From NCBI GenBank assembly GCA_902799385.1, contig CADCAK010000011.1, forward strand, positions 1-59,071: a stretch of DNA of 59,071 nt, read 5' to 3'. Every line of letters starts with the position of its first letter. Within the stretch, counting starts at the first letter, position 1. The DNA is from an uncultured bacterium. Its GTDB lineage: Bacteria; Verrucomicrobiota; Kiritimatiellia; RFP12; UBA1067. The notes under the pieces are model-generated. The model was not told the DNA's origin. It worked only from the letters and a program-made list of their open reading frames with translations, and did not search any database. Positions 15,152 to 24,008 of this stretch are shown piece by piece. The translations under genes were made by a program, and so were the position numbers.

Positions 15152-16450
15152 GTGCAACAAGGAAAGGCAAGCATGAAGATCGACACGTTATGCGTTCAGG
15201 GCGGTTGGTATCCCAAGTGCGGCGAGCCGCGCCAGGTTCCTGTGTATTCGTCTACGACATTCAAGTACGACACGACCCAGCACATGGCGGACCTGTTCGA
15301 CCTGAAGGCGTCTGGCTATTTCTACACGCGCCTCGCAAACCCGACGAATGACGCGGTGGCTAAGAAGATCGCCGCGCTCGAGGGCGGCGTCGCCGCTATT
15401 CTGACGAGCTCGGGACAGGCGGCTTCGACGTTCGCGATCCTCAACCTCTGCGGCGCAGGCGACCACGTCGTCTCGTCCGCGCAGATATACGGCGGCACGT
15501 TCAACCTCTTCGCCGTCTCCCTCAAGAAGCTCGGCATCGAGTTCACGTTCGTCGATCCCGACGCCACGGAGAGGGAAATCCAGGCCGCGTTCCGCCCGAA
15601 CACGAAGTGCGTCTTCGGCGAGACGGTTGCGAATCCCTCGGGCTGCGTCCTCGACATCGCGAAGTTCGCGCGAGTCGCGCACAGGAACGGCGTGCCGCTC
15701 GTCGTTGACAACACGTTCCCGACGCCGATTCTCTGCCGTCCGTTTGAGTTCGGCTGCGACATCGTCACGCACGCGACGACGAAGTACATGGACGGCCACT
15801 CCTCGCAGGTCGGCGGCTGCATCGTCGACTCCGGCAACTTCGACTGGTCGAAGCACGCCGACAAGTTCCCCGGCCTCGTCGAGCCCGACGCCTCGTACCA
15901 CGGGCTAAGCTACGTCAAGGCGTTCGGTAAGATGGCATACATCGTGAAGTGCACCGCGCACCTGATGCGCGACTTCGGCTCGATTCCCTCGCCGTTCAAC
16001 GCGTTTTTGCTGAACCTCGGTTTGGAGTCGCTACACCTCAGGATACGCCGCCACGCGGAATCGGCGCTCAAGATCGCCAAGTGGCTAAAGACCCAGAAGA
16101 AGGTCGCGTGGGTCAACTTCGCAGGGCTTCCCGGCTCGAAGTACAACAAGCTCGTCAAGAAGCAGTTCAACGGCAATTCGCCGTGCGGCGTGATGACGTT
16201 CGGCATCAAGGGCGGGCGCAAGGCGTCCATCAAGTTCATGGACTCGCTCAAGCTGATCGGCATCGTGACGCATGTCGCCGACGCGTGGAGCTGCGTCCTG
16301 CACCCGGCTTCGCACACGCACCGCCAGCTTACGGACGCGCAGCTCAAGGCGGCCGGCATCCCGCCGGATCTAATCCGCCTTTCCGTCGGCCTCGAGGATC
16401 CGGATGACCTCATAGCCGACTTGAAGCAGGCGCTGGCGAAGGTCAAGTGA
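15152..16450 (+). CDS. metY: O-acetylhomoserine sulfhydrylase (MetY-type)
   Basis: PLP fold-type I enzyme of the Cys/Met metabolism family that makes homocysteine from O-acetylhomoserine and sulfide. Visible are YTRLANPTNDAVAKKIAALEGG near residue 60, the SSGQAA phosphate-loop motif, VVDNTFPTP near 190 and the PLP lysine in HATTKYMDGH near 212. The C-terminal HPASHTHRQL and IRLSVGLED motifs are typical. Length ~430 aa favours MetY over the shorter MetB/MetC enzymes. GTG 15152 suits a leaderless start (6 nt after the -10), while ATG 15173 has AAGGAAAGG upstream; the two differ by 7 residues. Confidence 0.92.
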   Translation: MQQGKASMKIDTLCVQGGWYPKCGEPRQVPVYSSTTFKYDTTQHMADLFDLKASGYFYTRLANPTNDAVAKKIAALEGGVAAILTSSGQAASTFAILNLCGAGDHVVSSAQIYGGTFNLFAVSLKKLGIEFTFVDPDATEREIQAAFRPNTKCVFGETVANPSGCVLDIAKFARVAHRNGVPLVVDNTFPTPILCRPFEFGCDIVTHATTKYMDGHSSQVGGCIVDSGNFDWSKHADKFPGLVEPDASYHGLSYVKAFGKMAYIVKCTAHLMRDFGSIPSPFNAFLLNLGLESLHLRIRRHAESALKIAKWLKTQKKVAWVNFAGLPGSKYNKLVKKQFNGNSPCGVMTFGIKGGRKASIKFMDSLKLIGIVTHVADAWSCVLHPASHTHRQLTDAQLKAAGIPPDLIRLSVGLEDPDDLIADLKQALAKVK

Positions 16451-16469
16451 TTTACGGAGGGTCTCGACC

Positions 16470-19400
16470 ATGAAGAAGCTGTTCAAGAATGTTGTCAACA
16501 GGGGCGGCGAATGGGCCGTTGCCGGAGTGCTCGCGGCCGTGGCTGCGGTTCTCTACTTCTGCACGATGGCGTCGTGCGCCTACCCCGGCGAGTGCGCCCA
16601 CCTGATGGCGCTCTGGAAGGGCCTCGACACTGCGGCGGTCAACGTGCATCCGCTGATGGCGGCGTTCGCGCGGTTCCTGGGGTGCTCGAACGCAATCGGG
16701 CCGCTGTGCGGAATAGTGTCGGTCGTCGCGCTCTACCACTTAACGTCCTTCTTCGTCCGCGAGCGCATCTGCGGTGACATGCTGTCGCAGCACGCCGACA
16801 CTATGGGTCGCCTGGCCGGCATCGTCGCCGCCGTCGTGTTCATGGCGACTCCTGCGGTCCACCAGTCGTTCACGCACCTGAGCTCGTACTCCTTCGACGC
16901 CGCGTGGGCCCTGCTGACGGCCTCGCTTCTCATTCCGTATGCCCGCGCCGGCAAGAGGACGGGATGGATGTATCCGGTGCTCGTCGGCGTCTTCGCGGGG
17001 CTTGGGTTCGCCGACTCCCCGCTTTTCGGACTTCTCGCCCCGCTCTACTTCGGCGGCGTCTGGGCCGTCTCGGGCAGGCGCGGCGGCAAGCCCTACGGCG
17101 CGGCGTTTGCGTTCCTTCTCGTCGCCATCGTGACCGTCTTCGCGTATGCCCCCAATGCGTCGGGCGATTTCACTGAGCACATGCGCGCCCACTGGACCGA
17201 GACGATGACGTGGTTCTCCGTCGACGGCTGGTTCCTTGTCGGCACGTTCGCGGTCCTGCCTTTCGTGGTCGCCCTCTTCTCCAGCGCCGGCGCGTACAAC
17301 CGCGAGAGCGGGCTTTCGCAGTGGATATACCACGTCGCGATGAGCTTTGTGACCATTCTTGCCGTGGCGACTCCGCTTTCCCCGTCGGCGCTTATGCGCC
17401 CGTACGGCCTGCTTCCCGTGGTGCCGTGCGCGCTTGCGGCGTTCACGGCGGCGTATCTCGTGGTGTACTGGAGCCTTCTGTCCATCGCCAAGGTCCGCAG
17501 GAACGAGTCTCTTGACGAGCTCCCTGTCGCGATGAAGGGCCGCACGCTCGCGCTCGCGGTGTTGCCCGTCCTCGCGCTCGTGATGTCCATCACAATACTG
17601 CTCAACCTGTTTTCGTTTGATCGTTCGCACGGTGACTTTGCCGACCGCACGGCCGAAAAGCTCATCGCGGACCTCGGCGACCGCTCGTGGTTCATCACGG
17701 ACGGGCTTCTCGACGACCACATCCGCCTTGCCGCCGCGAAGGCCGGCAAGGAGCTCAACCTCGTTTGCCTGCAGCGCGACCTCGACAGCCGCTACCTGAA
17801 GGAGCTCGCGGCGCTCGTGGAGGAGAAGGGGATTGGCGGCGACAGGAACCGCGAGCTCTCGATCTCGCTTTCGCTCGGCGTGCTTGCGTTCGTCCAGGAC
17901 TGGTTCGCGTCCGACCCCGACATCGCGAAGAAGGCCGCCATATTCGGCGCGCCGGACCTTTGGTACGCCGCCGGGATAAAGGCGGTGCCCGAGTTCCTCT
18001 TCTTCGGCGCCGATCCGGCGCGCAAGCCCGACTGGAGCGCATGGTCCGAGTTCGACTCGGTGCTTGCGCCGCCAAAGGGCGTGAAGGAGTGGGGTAGCTA
18101 CAGGCTGAGGCAGGAAAGCGATCCCATAGAGCGCACGCGACTCTGGCTGCGCCGCCATGTCGGGCTTGTCGCGAACGACCGCGGCGTATGGCTACAGGAC
18201 GCCGGCGACGACGACGGCGCGTTCGACATGTACGAGCTCGTGCTCGGCTCCATCGACAATGACAACGTCTGCGCGCTGTTCAACGAGTTCGAGATGGCGC
18301 GCGCAGAGCATCCGAGGGCGGCACGCAAGAAGCATGACCTCGAAAAGACCTTCAGGTCGATCGTGGACGACAGGAAGCGCCGCTATGACCTGTGGAAGCT
18401 CGCCAACGTCTACGGGTACATAAGGAACCCCGACGTGTTCGTCCGCCTCGGCCATGTGTGGGCGAAGTCCGGGCGTCCCGGCGAGGCGCTTAGCCAGATA
18501 CGCCGCGCCATCGACTTCGTGCCTACGGAGCGCCGTTCGAGCCTTCTCAATATGATGGCCGCGCTCTACGCGAGCGACAGCGACGTGAAGAAGTCGAGGG
18601 CGACGTACGAGGAGGTCCTCTCGAAAGACGCCGAGAACCACGACGCGCTCGTCGGCCTCATGCGGCTTGAGCTTCTCGAAGGCAACAGCGCGAGGGCCAT
18701 TGAGTACCTCGAACGTGCCACGAAGGCTGCGCAGGACGATCCGCGAGTGGCGGTCGAAGTCGCGATGCTCCATCTCATGAAGAACGAGCTTTCCGAGGCG
18801 AAGGCGATGCTCACGAAGTCGACCGACCTCGACCCCGCGAACCTTCAGGCGTGGTCGCTTCTCGCCGCCGTCGTTATGCAGCAGTTCGACGCGTCGAAGG
18901 ACCCCGAGGAGAGAAAGGCGCTGCTCAAGGACATCGAGAACCACATCCTGCCCGAAATGGAGAAGAACTCGAAGGACCAGAACGACTACAACATCCAGTC
19001 CACCCGCGCGTTCTTCCTGCTGCGCCAGGGCGACGAGAATCGCAAGGCCGCCCGCGACATGTTCGCCGCGGCCATCAAGACCAGGCCCGACGCACAGGCG
19101 GCCCAGGACATCGTGCTCAGTCTCGACATCTCTCTCAACGACACCGCCGACGCCGAGTTCCACGCTAGGGAGGTCCTGCGGCGCAACCGCAAGGCGCCTC
19201 TCGCCAACTACGTCATGGGCTCGCTCGCGCTCCAGAACGGCAACTACGACGAGGCCGAGACGTTCCTTAGGAGGGCGTGCGACACCGCGCGTCCTGTGGT
19301 GCTCGCCCAGAACGACCTCGCCGAGGTTCTGCGGCGGACGAAGCGGCTCGAAGAGGCCGAGCGCTACGCTCGCCTCGCCGTTCGCACCGCTCCGCAGCTC

Positions 19401-19676
19401 TATGTCGGATGGGAGACCCTCGGGTCGATTCTGCTCGACGCAAACGGCGACCTCAACGAAGCGGAGCAGTGCATAGTCAAGGCGTGCGAGCTTTCCAAGT
19501 CCGAATCCGGCAGGGAAGAGGACGTCCGCATGCTCATTTCCCTCGCGAGGGTGCAGATTGCGAAGGGCGACAGGCAGCGTGCAAACATGACGATTCGCAA
19601 GGTGAGGGGGCGCGCAAAGGAGCTCTCCGAGTTCGAGCTTGGCGAGTTTGAGGAGCTCTGCAAGGGTGTTCGCTGA
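16470..19676 (+). CDS. DUF2723-type membrane protein with long TPR domain
   Basis: 1068 aa. The first ~410 residues contain about ten hydrophobic segments and the DUF2723 signature region (YPGECAHLMALWKG, then VNVHPLMAAFARFLG), a fold related to lipid-linked-sugar glycosyltransferases. Residues ~420-600 form a soluble domain. From ~600 to the end tetratricopeptide repeats dominate (for example the segment around DAENHDALVGLMRLELLEGN). Probably an inner-membrane protein with a periplasmic TPR arm that organises glycan or envelope assembly. GGAGG precedes the ATG. Two genes follow it with overlapping ends, so the three are likely one operon. Confidence 0.85.
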   Translation: MKKLFKNVVNRGGEWAVAGVLAAVAAVLYFCTMASCAYPGECAHLMALWKGLDTAAVNVHPLMAAFARFLGCSNAIGPLCGIVSVVALYHLTSFFVRERICGDMLSQHADTMGRLAGIVAAVVFMATPAVHQSFTHLSSYSFDAAWALLTASLLIPYARAGKRTGWMYPVLVGVFAGLGFADSPLFGLLAPLYFGGVWAVSGRRGGKPYGAAFAFLLVAIVTVFAYAPNASGDFTEHMRAHWTETMTWFSVDGWFLVGTFAVLPFVVALFSSAGAYNRESGLSQWIYHVAMSFVTILAVATPLSPSALMRPYGLLPVVPCALAAFTAAYLVVYWSLLSIAKVRRNESLDELPVAMKGRTLALAVLPVLALVMSITILLNLFSFDRSHGDFADRTAEKLIADLGDRSWFITDGLLDDHIRLAAAKAGKELNLVCLQRDLDSRYLKELAALVEEKGIGGDRNRELSISLSLGVLAFVQDWFASDPDIAKKAAIFGAPDLWYAAGIKAVPEFLFFGADPARKPDWSAWSEFDSVLAPPKGVKEWGSYRLRQESDPIERTRLWLRRHVGLVANDRGVWLQDAGDDDGAFDMYELVLGSIDNDNVCALFNEFEMARAEHPRAARKKHDLEKTFRSIVDDRKRRYDLWKLANVYGYIRNPDVFVRLGHVWAKSGRPGEALSQIRRAIDFVPTERRSSLLNMMAALYASDSDVKKSRATYEEVLSKDAENHDALVGLMRLELLEGNSARAIEYLERATKAAQDDPRVAVEVAMLHLMKNELSEAKAMLTKSTDLDPANLQAWSLLAAVVMQQFDASKDPEERKALLKDIENHILPEMEKNSKDQNDYNIQSTRAFFLLRQGDENRKAARDMFAAAIKTRPDAQAAQDIVLSLDISLNDTADAEFHAREVLRRNRKAPLANYVMGSLALQNGNYDEAETFLRRACDTARPVVLAQNDLAEVLRRTKRLEEAERYARLAVRTAPQLYVGWETLGSILLDANGDLNEAEQCIVKACELSKSESGREEDVRMLISLARVQIAKGDRQRANMTIRKVRGRAKELSEFELGEFEELCKGVR

Positions 19677-20802
19677 ATTTCTCCTCGCGGCGGCTTTCCA
19701 GGTCGGGCCGTTCTACGAGCAGCGCCCGGCCGACGACTATCTCGCGGTCCGTCCGTTCTACGCCCACGAGCGTGATGCGGACGATGTGGTATGGCCGCTC
19801 TTCACCTCGCACCGAGACTGGTGGCGGTTCTGCTTCTTCATGCACTACCAGTCCCAGGACGACGGCGGCTGGCAGTTTGATCTTCTTCCGCTCTGGTTCA
19901 ACGGCCACAAGCCGCAGCGCGGAGAAAGCACCGCAGAGGACTACTGGGGGCTCTTTCCGATATACGGCCACCATCCGCACTTGCTCTTGATGTACGACAT
20001 CGACTTTGCGCTGTGGCCGGTCTGGATGCGCTACAGGATGCCGCGTCCCTCCGAGGGGAAGTGGCTCACGACGAACACGGTGCTTTTCCCGTTCTTCAGC
20101 TGGCGCGACGACGGCGCTTGGAGCTTCTGGCCGCTCTATGGCCTCAACCACCAGCGGGAAAGCGACCACCAGTATGCCCTCTGGCCGATCGTCACGTGGG
20201 CGAGCTATCGTGAGGACCGCGACACTGCGGGCGAGGGAAGTTCGTGGATGGTCTGGCCTCTTTACGGTCAGATTCGCCGTGCGCGTGAGCGCCAGGATCT
20301 TTTCATCCCGCCATTCTTCTCGTGGACGGAGACTTATTCAAAATCCTGGGCAGCGCATCTGAACTCCGCTCCCGAAATGCGTCTGCGCTGTCCCTGGCCG
20401 ATCTTTGAGTGGGAGTCTAATGCACGCAGGAGTCGCCTGTCCATATGGCCGCTTTACGAGCGCGTAGACTGGCGCTCCTATGACAAGGGCGACGAATCCG
20501 GGTCTGTCACGCGCTTCGGCTGGAAGCTTGTCGAGCTCTACGATGACGAGACGCGCGTCTTTCCGTTCTGGACGAGCCGCAAGGACGATTCGTATTTTCG
20601 CCTTTGGCCGTTTTGGGAGTCCGAGGCCAGGGAAGACGGCTCGTCCAAGTCGTGTCTGCTTGCGCTTTTCCCGATGCGCTGGGTTCCGTCCGTCGACCGC
20701 AACTGGTCAAAGTTCTGGACGTTCTACGAGAGGGAGTCGAATCCAGTCTGCACGTGCCACTCGCTGCTGTGGGGAATCATAAGGTGGAGGACGTTCGAGT
20801 GA
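19666..20802 (+). CDS. aromatic WPLY/FPFF-repeat protein, unknown function
   Basis: About 378 aa. After a short hydrophobic start the protein repeats a pattern of charged stretch plus WPL/FPF plus Y/F/W roughly every 25-35 residues (VVWPLF, LFPIYG, ALWPVW, LFPFFSW, FWPLYG, VWPLYG, IWPLYE, VFPFW, LWPFWE), suggestive of repeated beta-strands. No known family is recognised; a barrel or a sheet at the outer membrane is conceivable. GTG 19666 is chosen because GAGGAG precedes it and it overlaps the TPR gene by 11 nt; a TTG at 19639 is the alternative. Confidence 0.7.
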   Translation: MFAEFLLAAAFQVGPFYEQRPADDYLAVRPFYAHERDADDVVWPLFTSHRDWWRFCFFMHYQSQDDGGWQFDLLPLWFNGHKPQRGESTAEDYWGLFPIYGHHPHLLLMYDIDFALWPVWMRYRMPRPSEGKWLTTNTVLFPFFSWRDDGAWSFWPLYGLNHQRESDHQYALWPIVTWASYREDRDTAGEGSSWMVWPLYGQIRRARERQDLFIPPFFSWTETYSKSWAAHLNSAPEMRLRCPWPIFEWESNARRSRLSIWPLYERVDWRSYDKGDESGSVTRFGWKLVELYDDETRVFPFWTSRKDDSYFRLWPFWESEAREDGSSKSCLLALFPMRWVPSVDRNWSKFWTFYERESNPVCTCHSLLWGIIRWRTFE

Positions 20803-21737
20803 CGCAGCGCATAGACGCCTGGCTCAGGGCGCTTCGGGTGAACCAGTGGACGAAGAACGGAATAGTGTTCCTCGCGTGGTTCTTTGCGTTCGCCGACCCG
20901 TCGCAGGCTGCAATGGCTCGCGGGATAAGGCCATTTATCCTCGTCGCGGCGATGGCAATTGCGTTTTCTTTTGTCTCTAGCGCGTTCTATCTCCTCAACG
21001 ACGTCGCCGACTTCGAGGCCGACCGTCTCCATCCGATAAAGCGCCTGCGTCCGGTGGCGGCGGGCCTTGTGTCACGCATTGACGCGGTGAGGGTTGCGCT
21101 GTCGCTCTTCGCCATTGCGCTGATGTTCCCGTGCTATCTTGTATTCCGCCATCCCGACCGCACATGGGGCTTTGCGGTGATTCTCATCTACTCCGTGATG
21201 CAGTGCGCATATTCCGGGTTCCTGAAGCGCATTCCCTACATCGACGTCGTGGTGATTGCGGCTGGGTTCGTCCTTCGCGCGATTGCCGGTGCTGCGGCGA
21301 TGGATGTCCGAATCTCGCCATGGCTTCTCGCATGCGCGTTCGCGCTTTCGCTCTTCATCGCCCTCGCCAAGCGCCGCCACGAGATGTCGGTCGCCGCCGA
21401 GTCGCGAGCGGCGCTTTCGGGCTACCACCCCGTCGCGCTCGACGCCCTCATGTTCGCCTCTGCCGCCGCTACGCTTGCTGTCTACACGTGGTATACGCTA
21501 TCTCCCGACACGGTTGCGCGTTTCGGGACGCGCTACCTCGTAGTCACCGCAGTTTTCGTCGCGCTTGGGCTTGCGCGCTACATACGGCTCGTCTACTCGA
21601 AGGCAGACGTCGGTCGCCCGGAGATGATTCTCCTTTCCGACTGGCCGATGTGGATCATACTTGCGGGCTACGGCGTTTCTGCAGTCCTTGCAGTTCTCCT
21701 TCGCTACATCGTAACCGTGCTTGAAATCAGCCCATAA
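20799..21737 (+). CDS. UbiA-family prenyltransferase (decaprenyl-phosphate phosphoribosyltransferase-like)
   Basis: Integral membrane enzyme with about eight hydrophobic segments. The first Asp-rich motif N-D-x2-D-x3-D with RLHPIKRLRPVAAG (residues ~68-90) and the later KRRHEM segment resemble 5-phosphoribose transferases that attach PRPP to polyprenyl phosphate, feeding arabinan-type sugars, rather than quinone prenyltransferases. The GTG start overlaps the upstream stop (GTGA) with GGTGGAGG before it. Its operon partners, a DUF2723-TPR protein and the aromatic-repeat protein, support a cell-envelope glycan role. The exact substrate is not certain. Confidence 0.8.
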   Translation: MTQRIDAWLRALRVNQWTKNGIVFLAWFFAFADPSQAAMARGIRPFILVAAMAIAFSFVSSAFYLLNDVADFEADRLHPIKRLRPVAAGLVSRIDAVRVALSLFAIALMFPCYLVFRHPDRTWGFAVILIYSVMQCAYSGFLKRIPYIDVVVIAAGFVLRAIAGAAAMDVRISPWLLACAFALSLFIALAKRRHEMSVAAESRAALSGYHPVALDALMFASAAATLAVYTWYTLSPDTVARFGTRYLVVTAVFVALGLARYIRLVYSKADVGRPEMILLSDWPMWIILAGYGVSAVLAVLLRYIVTVLEISP

Positions 21738-22184
21738 AGTCCCCCTGCAGTGCTGAAGTAGGTCGCCACAAAGGCGGGCAAGGGGAGAATGACTTGTCAT
21801 ACTGCTTAGACGTCGAGTCTGTCCCTAATTCGACCATGTCTGTTGCTGCAGTTTTATGCTTGTCTATTGCCTCATTTCCCCGCCGAAAAAATTTTTTACG
21901 ATTTAAGATTAGATTTAAGATTCGTTTGGTATAATGGTTGTGAACTCGGCGAGATGGACACTAAAAGTTTTGGCAGTATAGAACATGTAGAACGAGTAGA
22001 TCGATGAAAGAAAATTGCTTTTTCGCCAAGTGGCCAATAGTATAAATGATATAATATACACCATATAAAGTTGGGCAGGCATAGAGAAATCAGCAAGCCA
22101 GTCGCAACATGCGACCGGTCTGCTCTTTTCGGCTTCACGAAGCTTCCCGCGTCGCAACCGTGGGGATGAAGAATAGGATGTAAA
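21738..22184 (+). promoter_or_regulatory. intergenic region upstream of the R-M operon
   Basis: No gene longer than 15 codons is visible. It holds the left direct repeat (21892-21922), a TTTGGTATAAT box at 21930-21935 followed by a 15-codon frame, and a second TGATATAAT box (22050-22055) that would give hsdM a ~120-nt leader. A GTCGC/GCGAC hairpin lies near 22111. AT content is clearly higher than in the flanking genes. Confidence 0.5.
21892..21922 (+). repeat. left direct repeat flanking the R-M cassette
   Basis: TTTTTT, then a CG-GATTTAAG-type core with two GATTTAAG words 12 nt apart. It matches 30553-30582 at 27 of 29 positions. Similarity fades but continues ~20 nt upstream at both sites. 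It could be an attachment/target duplication or one more dispersed simple repeat. Confidence 0.55.
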
Positions 22185-24008
22185 ATGGCTGTGAAAGACA
22201 AGAAAAGAGATTCTGGGAAGACCATTCAGGAGAAGGCCAATGTCCTGTGGGATGTGGCTAACTCTCTTGCTGGGCTTTACAAGCCGCATGAATATGGTCT
22301 TGTGATTCTGCCGATGGCGGTGGTGAAGCGTTTTCACGACTGCCTTTTGCCGACCTATGCCAAGGTGCAGAAGGAATATGCTGCGAAGAAGCATCTTCAG
22401 GTGAAGGAGGCGTTTCTCAAGGCGGCGTCGGGCTACAATTTCTACAACACTTCCAAGTTTACTTTTGAGACGCTCCTTGCCGATCCGAAGAACATTGCCG
22501 CCAACTTCCGCGATTACCTGAACGGCTTTTCGGAGAATGTGCGCGATGTCCTTGAACAGATGAAGTTCGAGGATCAAATCGCTACGATGGAAAAAGGCGG
22601 CGTTCTCTATCAGGTGATCTCCGACTTCAATTCCGCAAAGGCCGACATGTCGCCCGAGAAGGTGGCTACAAACGATATGGGCTATATCTTTGAAAACCTT
22701 GTCGCCCGCTTTTCCGAAAGCTACGACGAACAGGCCGGAGCCCACTTCACTTCCCGCGACATCATCTACCTCATGTGCGACCTGTTGACCGTCTTCGGCA
22801 CAGGCGCGAAAGGCGCGTCGAAGACCGTCTATGACATGACGATGGGAACCTCGCAGATGCTAACTTGCATGGAAGACCGTCTTCGGGAAGTTGATTCCAC
22901 AATTGAGGTGACGAACTTTGGGCAGGAGTTCAATCCGTTCACCTTCGGTATCGCCAAGGCCGACATGCTGATTCGTGGCGGCAACCCAGACAACATGCGC
23001 TATGGCAACACGCTCTCTGACGACAAGTTCGGCGGGTTCAAGTTCGACTATGTGATTTCAAATCCGCCGTTTGGCATTGACTGGAAGGTCGAGGCAAAAG
23101 ATGTCGAAGCTGAAGCAGCGAAGGGCGATGCTGGGCGCTTTGGCCCCGGCCTTCCGTCGAAGAGTGACGGCCAGATGCTGTTTCTCCTGAACGGCATTTC
23201 AAAACTCAAGGATGACGGGCGCATGGCCATAATTCAAAATGGCTCTTCGCTCTTTTCGGGCGATGCCGGCAGTGGCCCGAGCGAGATACGCCGCCATATC
23301 ATCGAGAATGACTGGCTTGAGGCGATTGTGCAATTGCCAAACGATAGTTTCTATAACACCGGTATTGCGACCTATGTTTGGGTGGTCACGAAGTCGAAGC
23401 CGATGGAGCGCAAGGGCAAGGTGCAACTCATCGACGCCTCGAAATGCTGCGAGCCGCGCAGAAAGTCGATTGGCAACAAGCGCGTTGACATAACCGAGGC
23501 CTGCCGCGAGTTGATTGTAAAGGCGTATGGCGACTTCAAGACTCGAAACTACCGTTTCGAGCACAGCACAGGGGGCGGTCTGCCCGGTGCGCGGAACGGT
23601 CTGTCCAGTGCTCAGGGCGGTAGCCCTGAGATACTCTGCAAAAGCCACATCTTCACCAACCGCGCTTTTGGCTACACGAAGATCGTTGTTGAATCGCCGC
23701 TGGTTGAAGGTGGCAAGAAGGTGATGAAGAAGGGCAAGGCGGTGGCCGACCCCTCAAAGCGCGACACCGAGAATGTGCCGCTGGGCGAAGACATCGGCGA
23801 GTATATGAAGCGTGAGGTCTTGCCATACAACCCCGATGCCTGGGTCGATGGCGCGAAGAGCAAGGTTGGCTATGAAATACCTTTCACTCGCACCTTCTAC
23901 GAATACAAGAAGATCGAGCCGTCCGCCGATATCGCAAAGCGCATCAAAGAGCATGAATCGCGCCTCGCGGCAACGCTCGACAAGCTCTTCGGGGAGGGCG
24001 ATCGCTAA
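22185..24008 (+). CDS. hsdM: type I restriction-modification methyltransferase subunit
   Basis: N6-adenine methyltransferase of a type I R-M complex. An N-terminal helical domain (KANVLWDVANSLAG) precedes the catalytic domain, with NPPF at residues 293-296. The SAM-binding motif I region reads DMTMGTSQML at residue 217, a departure from the usual DPxxGxGGxL. Residues ~462-482 are a 21-bp-unit repeat insertion (LPGARNGLSSAQ) containing a hairpin. The ORF ends TAATG, overlapping hsdS by 1 nt. AGGATG lies 7 nt before the start. Base composition is lower in GC than the neighbouring housekeeping genes, consistent with transfer. Confidence 0.93.
   Translation: MAVKDKKRDSGKTIQEKANVLWDVANSLAGLYKPHEYGLVILPMAVVKRFHDCLLPTYAKVQKEYAAKKHLQVKEAFLKAASGYNFYNTSKFTFETLLADPKNIAANFRDYLNGFSENVRDVLEQMKFEDQIATMEKGGVLYQVISDFNSAKADMSPEKVATNDMGYIFENLVARFSESYDEQAGAHFTSRDIIYLMCDLLTVFGTGAKGASKTVYDMTMGTSQMLTCMEDRLREVDSTIEVTNFGQEFNPFTFGIAKADMLIRGGNPDNMRYGNTLSDDKFGGFKFDYVISNPPFGIDWKVEAKDVEAEAAKGDAGRFGPGLPSKSDGQMLFLLNGISKLKDDGRMAIIQNGSSLFSGDAGSGPSEIRRHIIENDWLEAIVQLPNDSFYNTGIATYVWVVTKSKPMERKGKVQLIDASKCCEPRRKSIGNKRVDITEACRELIVKAYGDFKTRNYRFEHSTGGGLPGARNGLSSAQGGSPEILCKSHIFTNRAFGYTKIVVESPLVEGGKKVMKKGKAVADPSKRDTENVPLGEDIGEYMKREVLPYNPDAWVDGAKSKVGYEIPFTRTFYEYKKIEPSADIAKRIKEHESRLAATLDKLFGEGDR
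23571..23630 (-). repeat. RM hairpin/21-bp repeat element in hsdM (reverse orientation)
   Basis: On the minus strand: hairpin with arms CTCAGGG/CCCTGAG and loop CTACCG (23630-23611), followed by GCACTGGACAGACCG and a second related 21-bp unit. It keeps the hsdM frame. Same family as the elements in the RAYT gene and hsdR, opposite orientation. Confidence 0.8.

Noticed and set aside
22111..22130. tRNA-like or riboswitch structure upstream of hsdM
   Set aside because: Only a short GTCGC/GCGAC hairpin is visible; no cloverleaf or known aptamer core.
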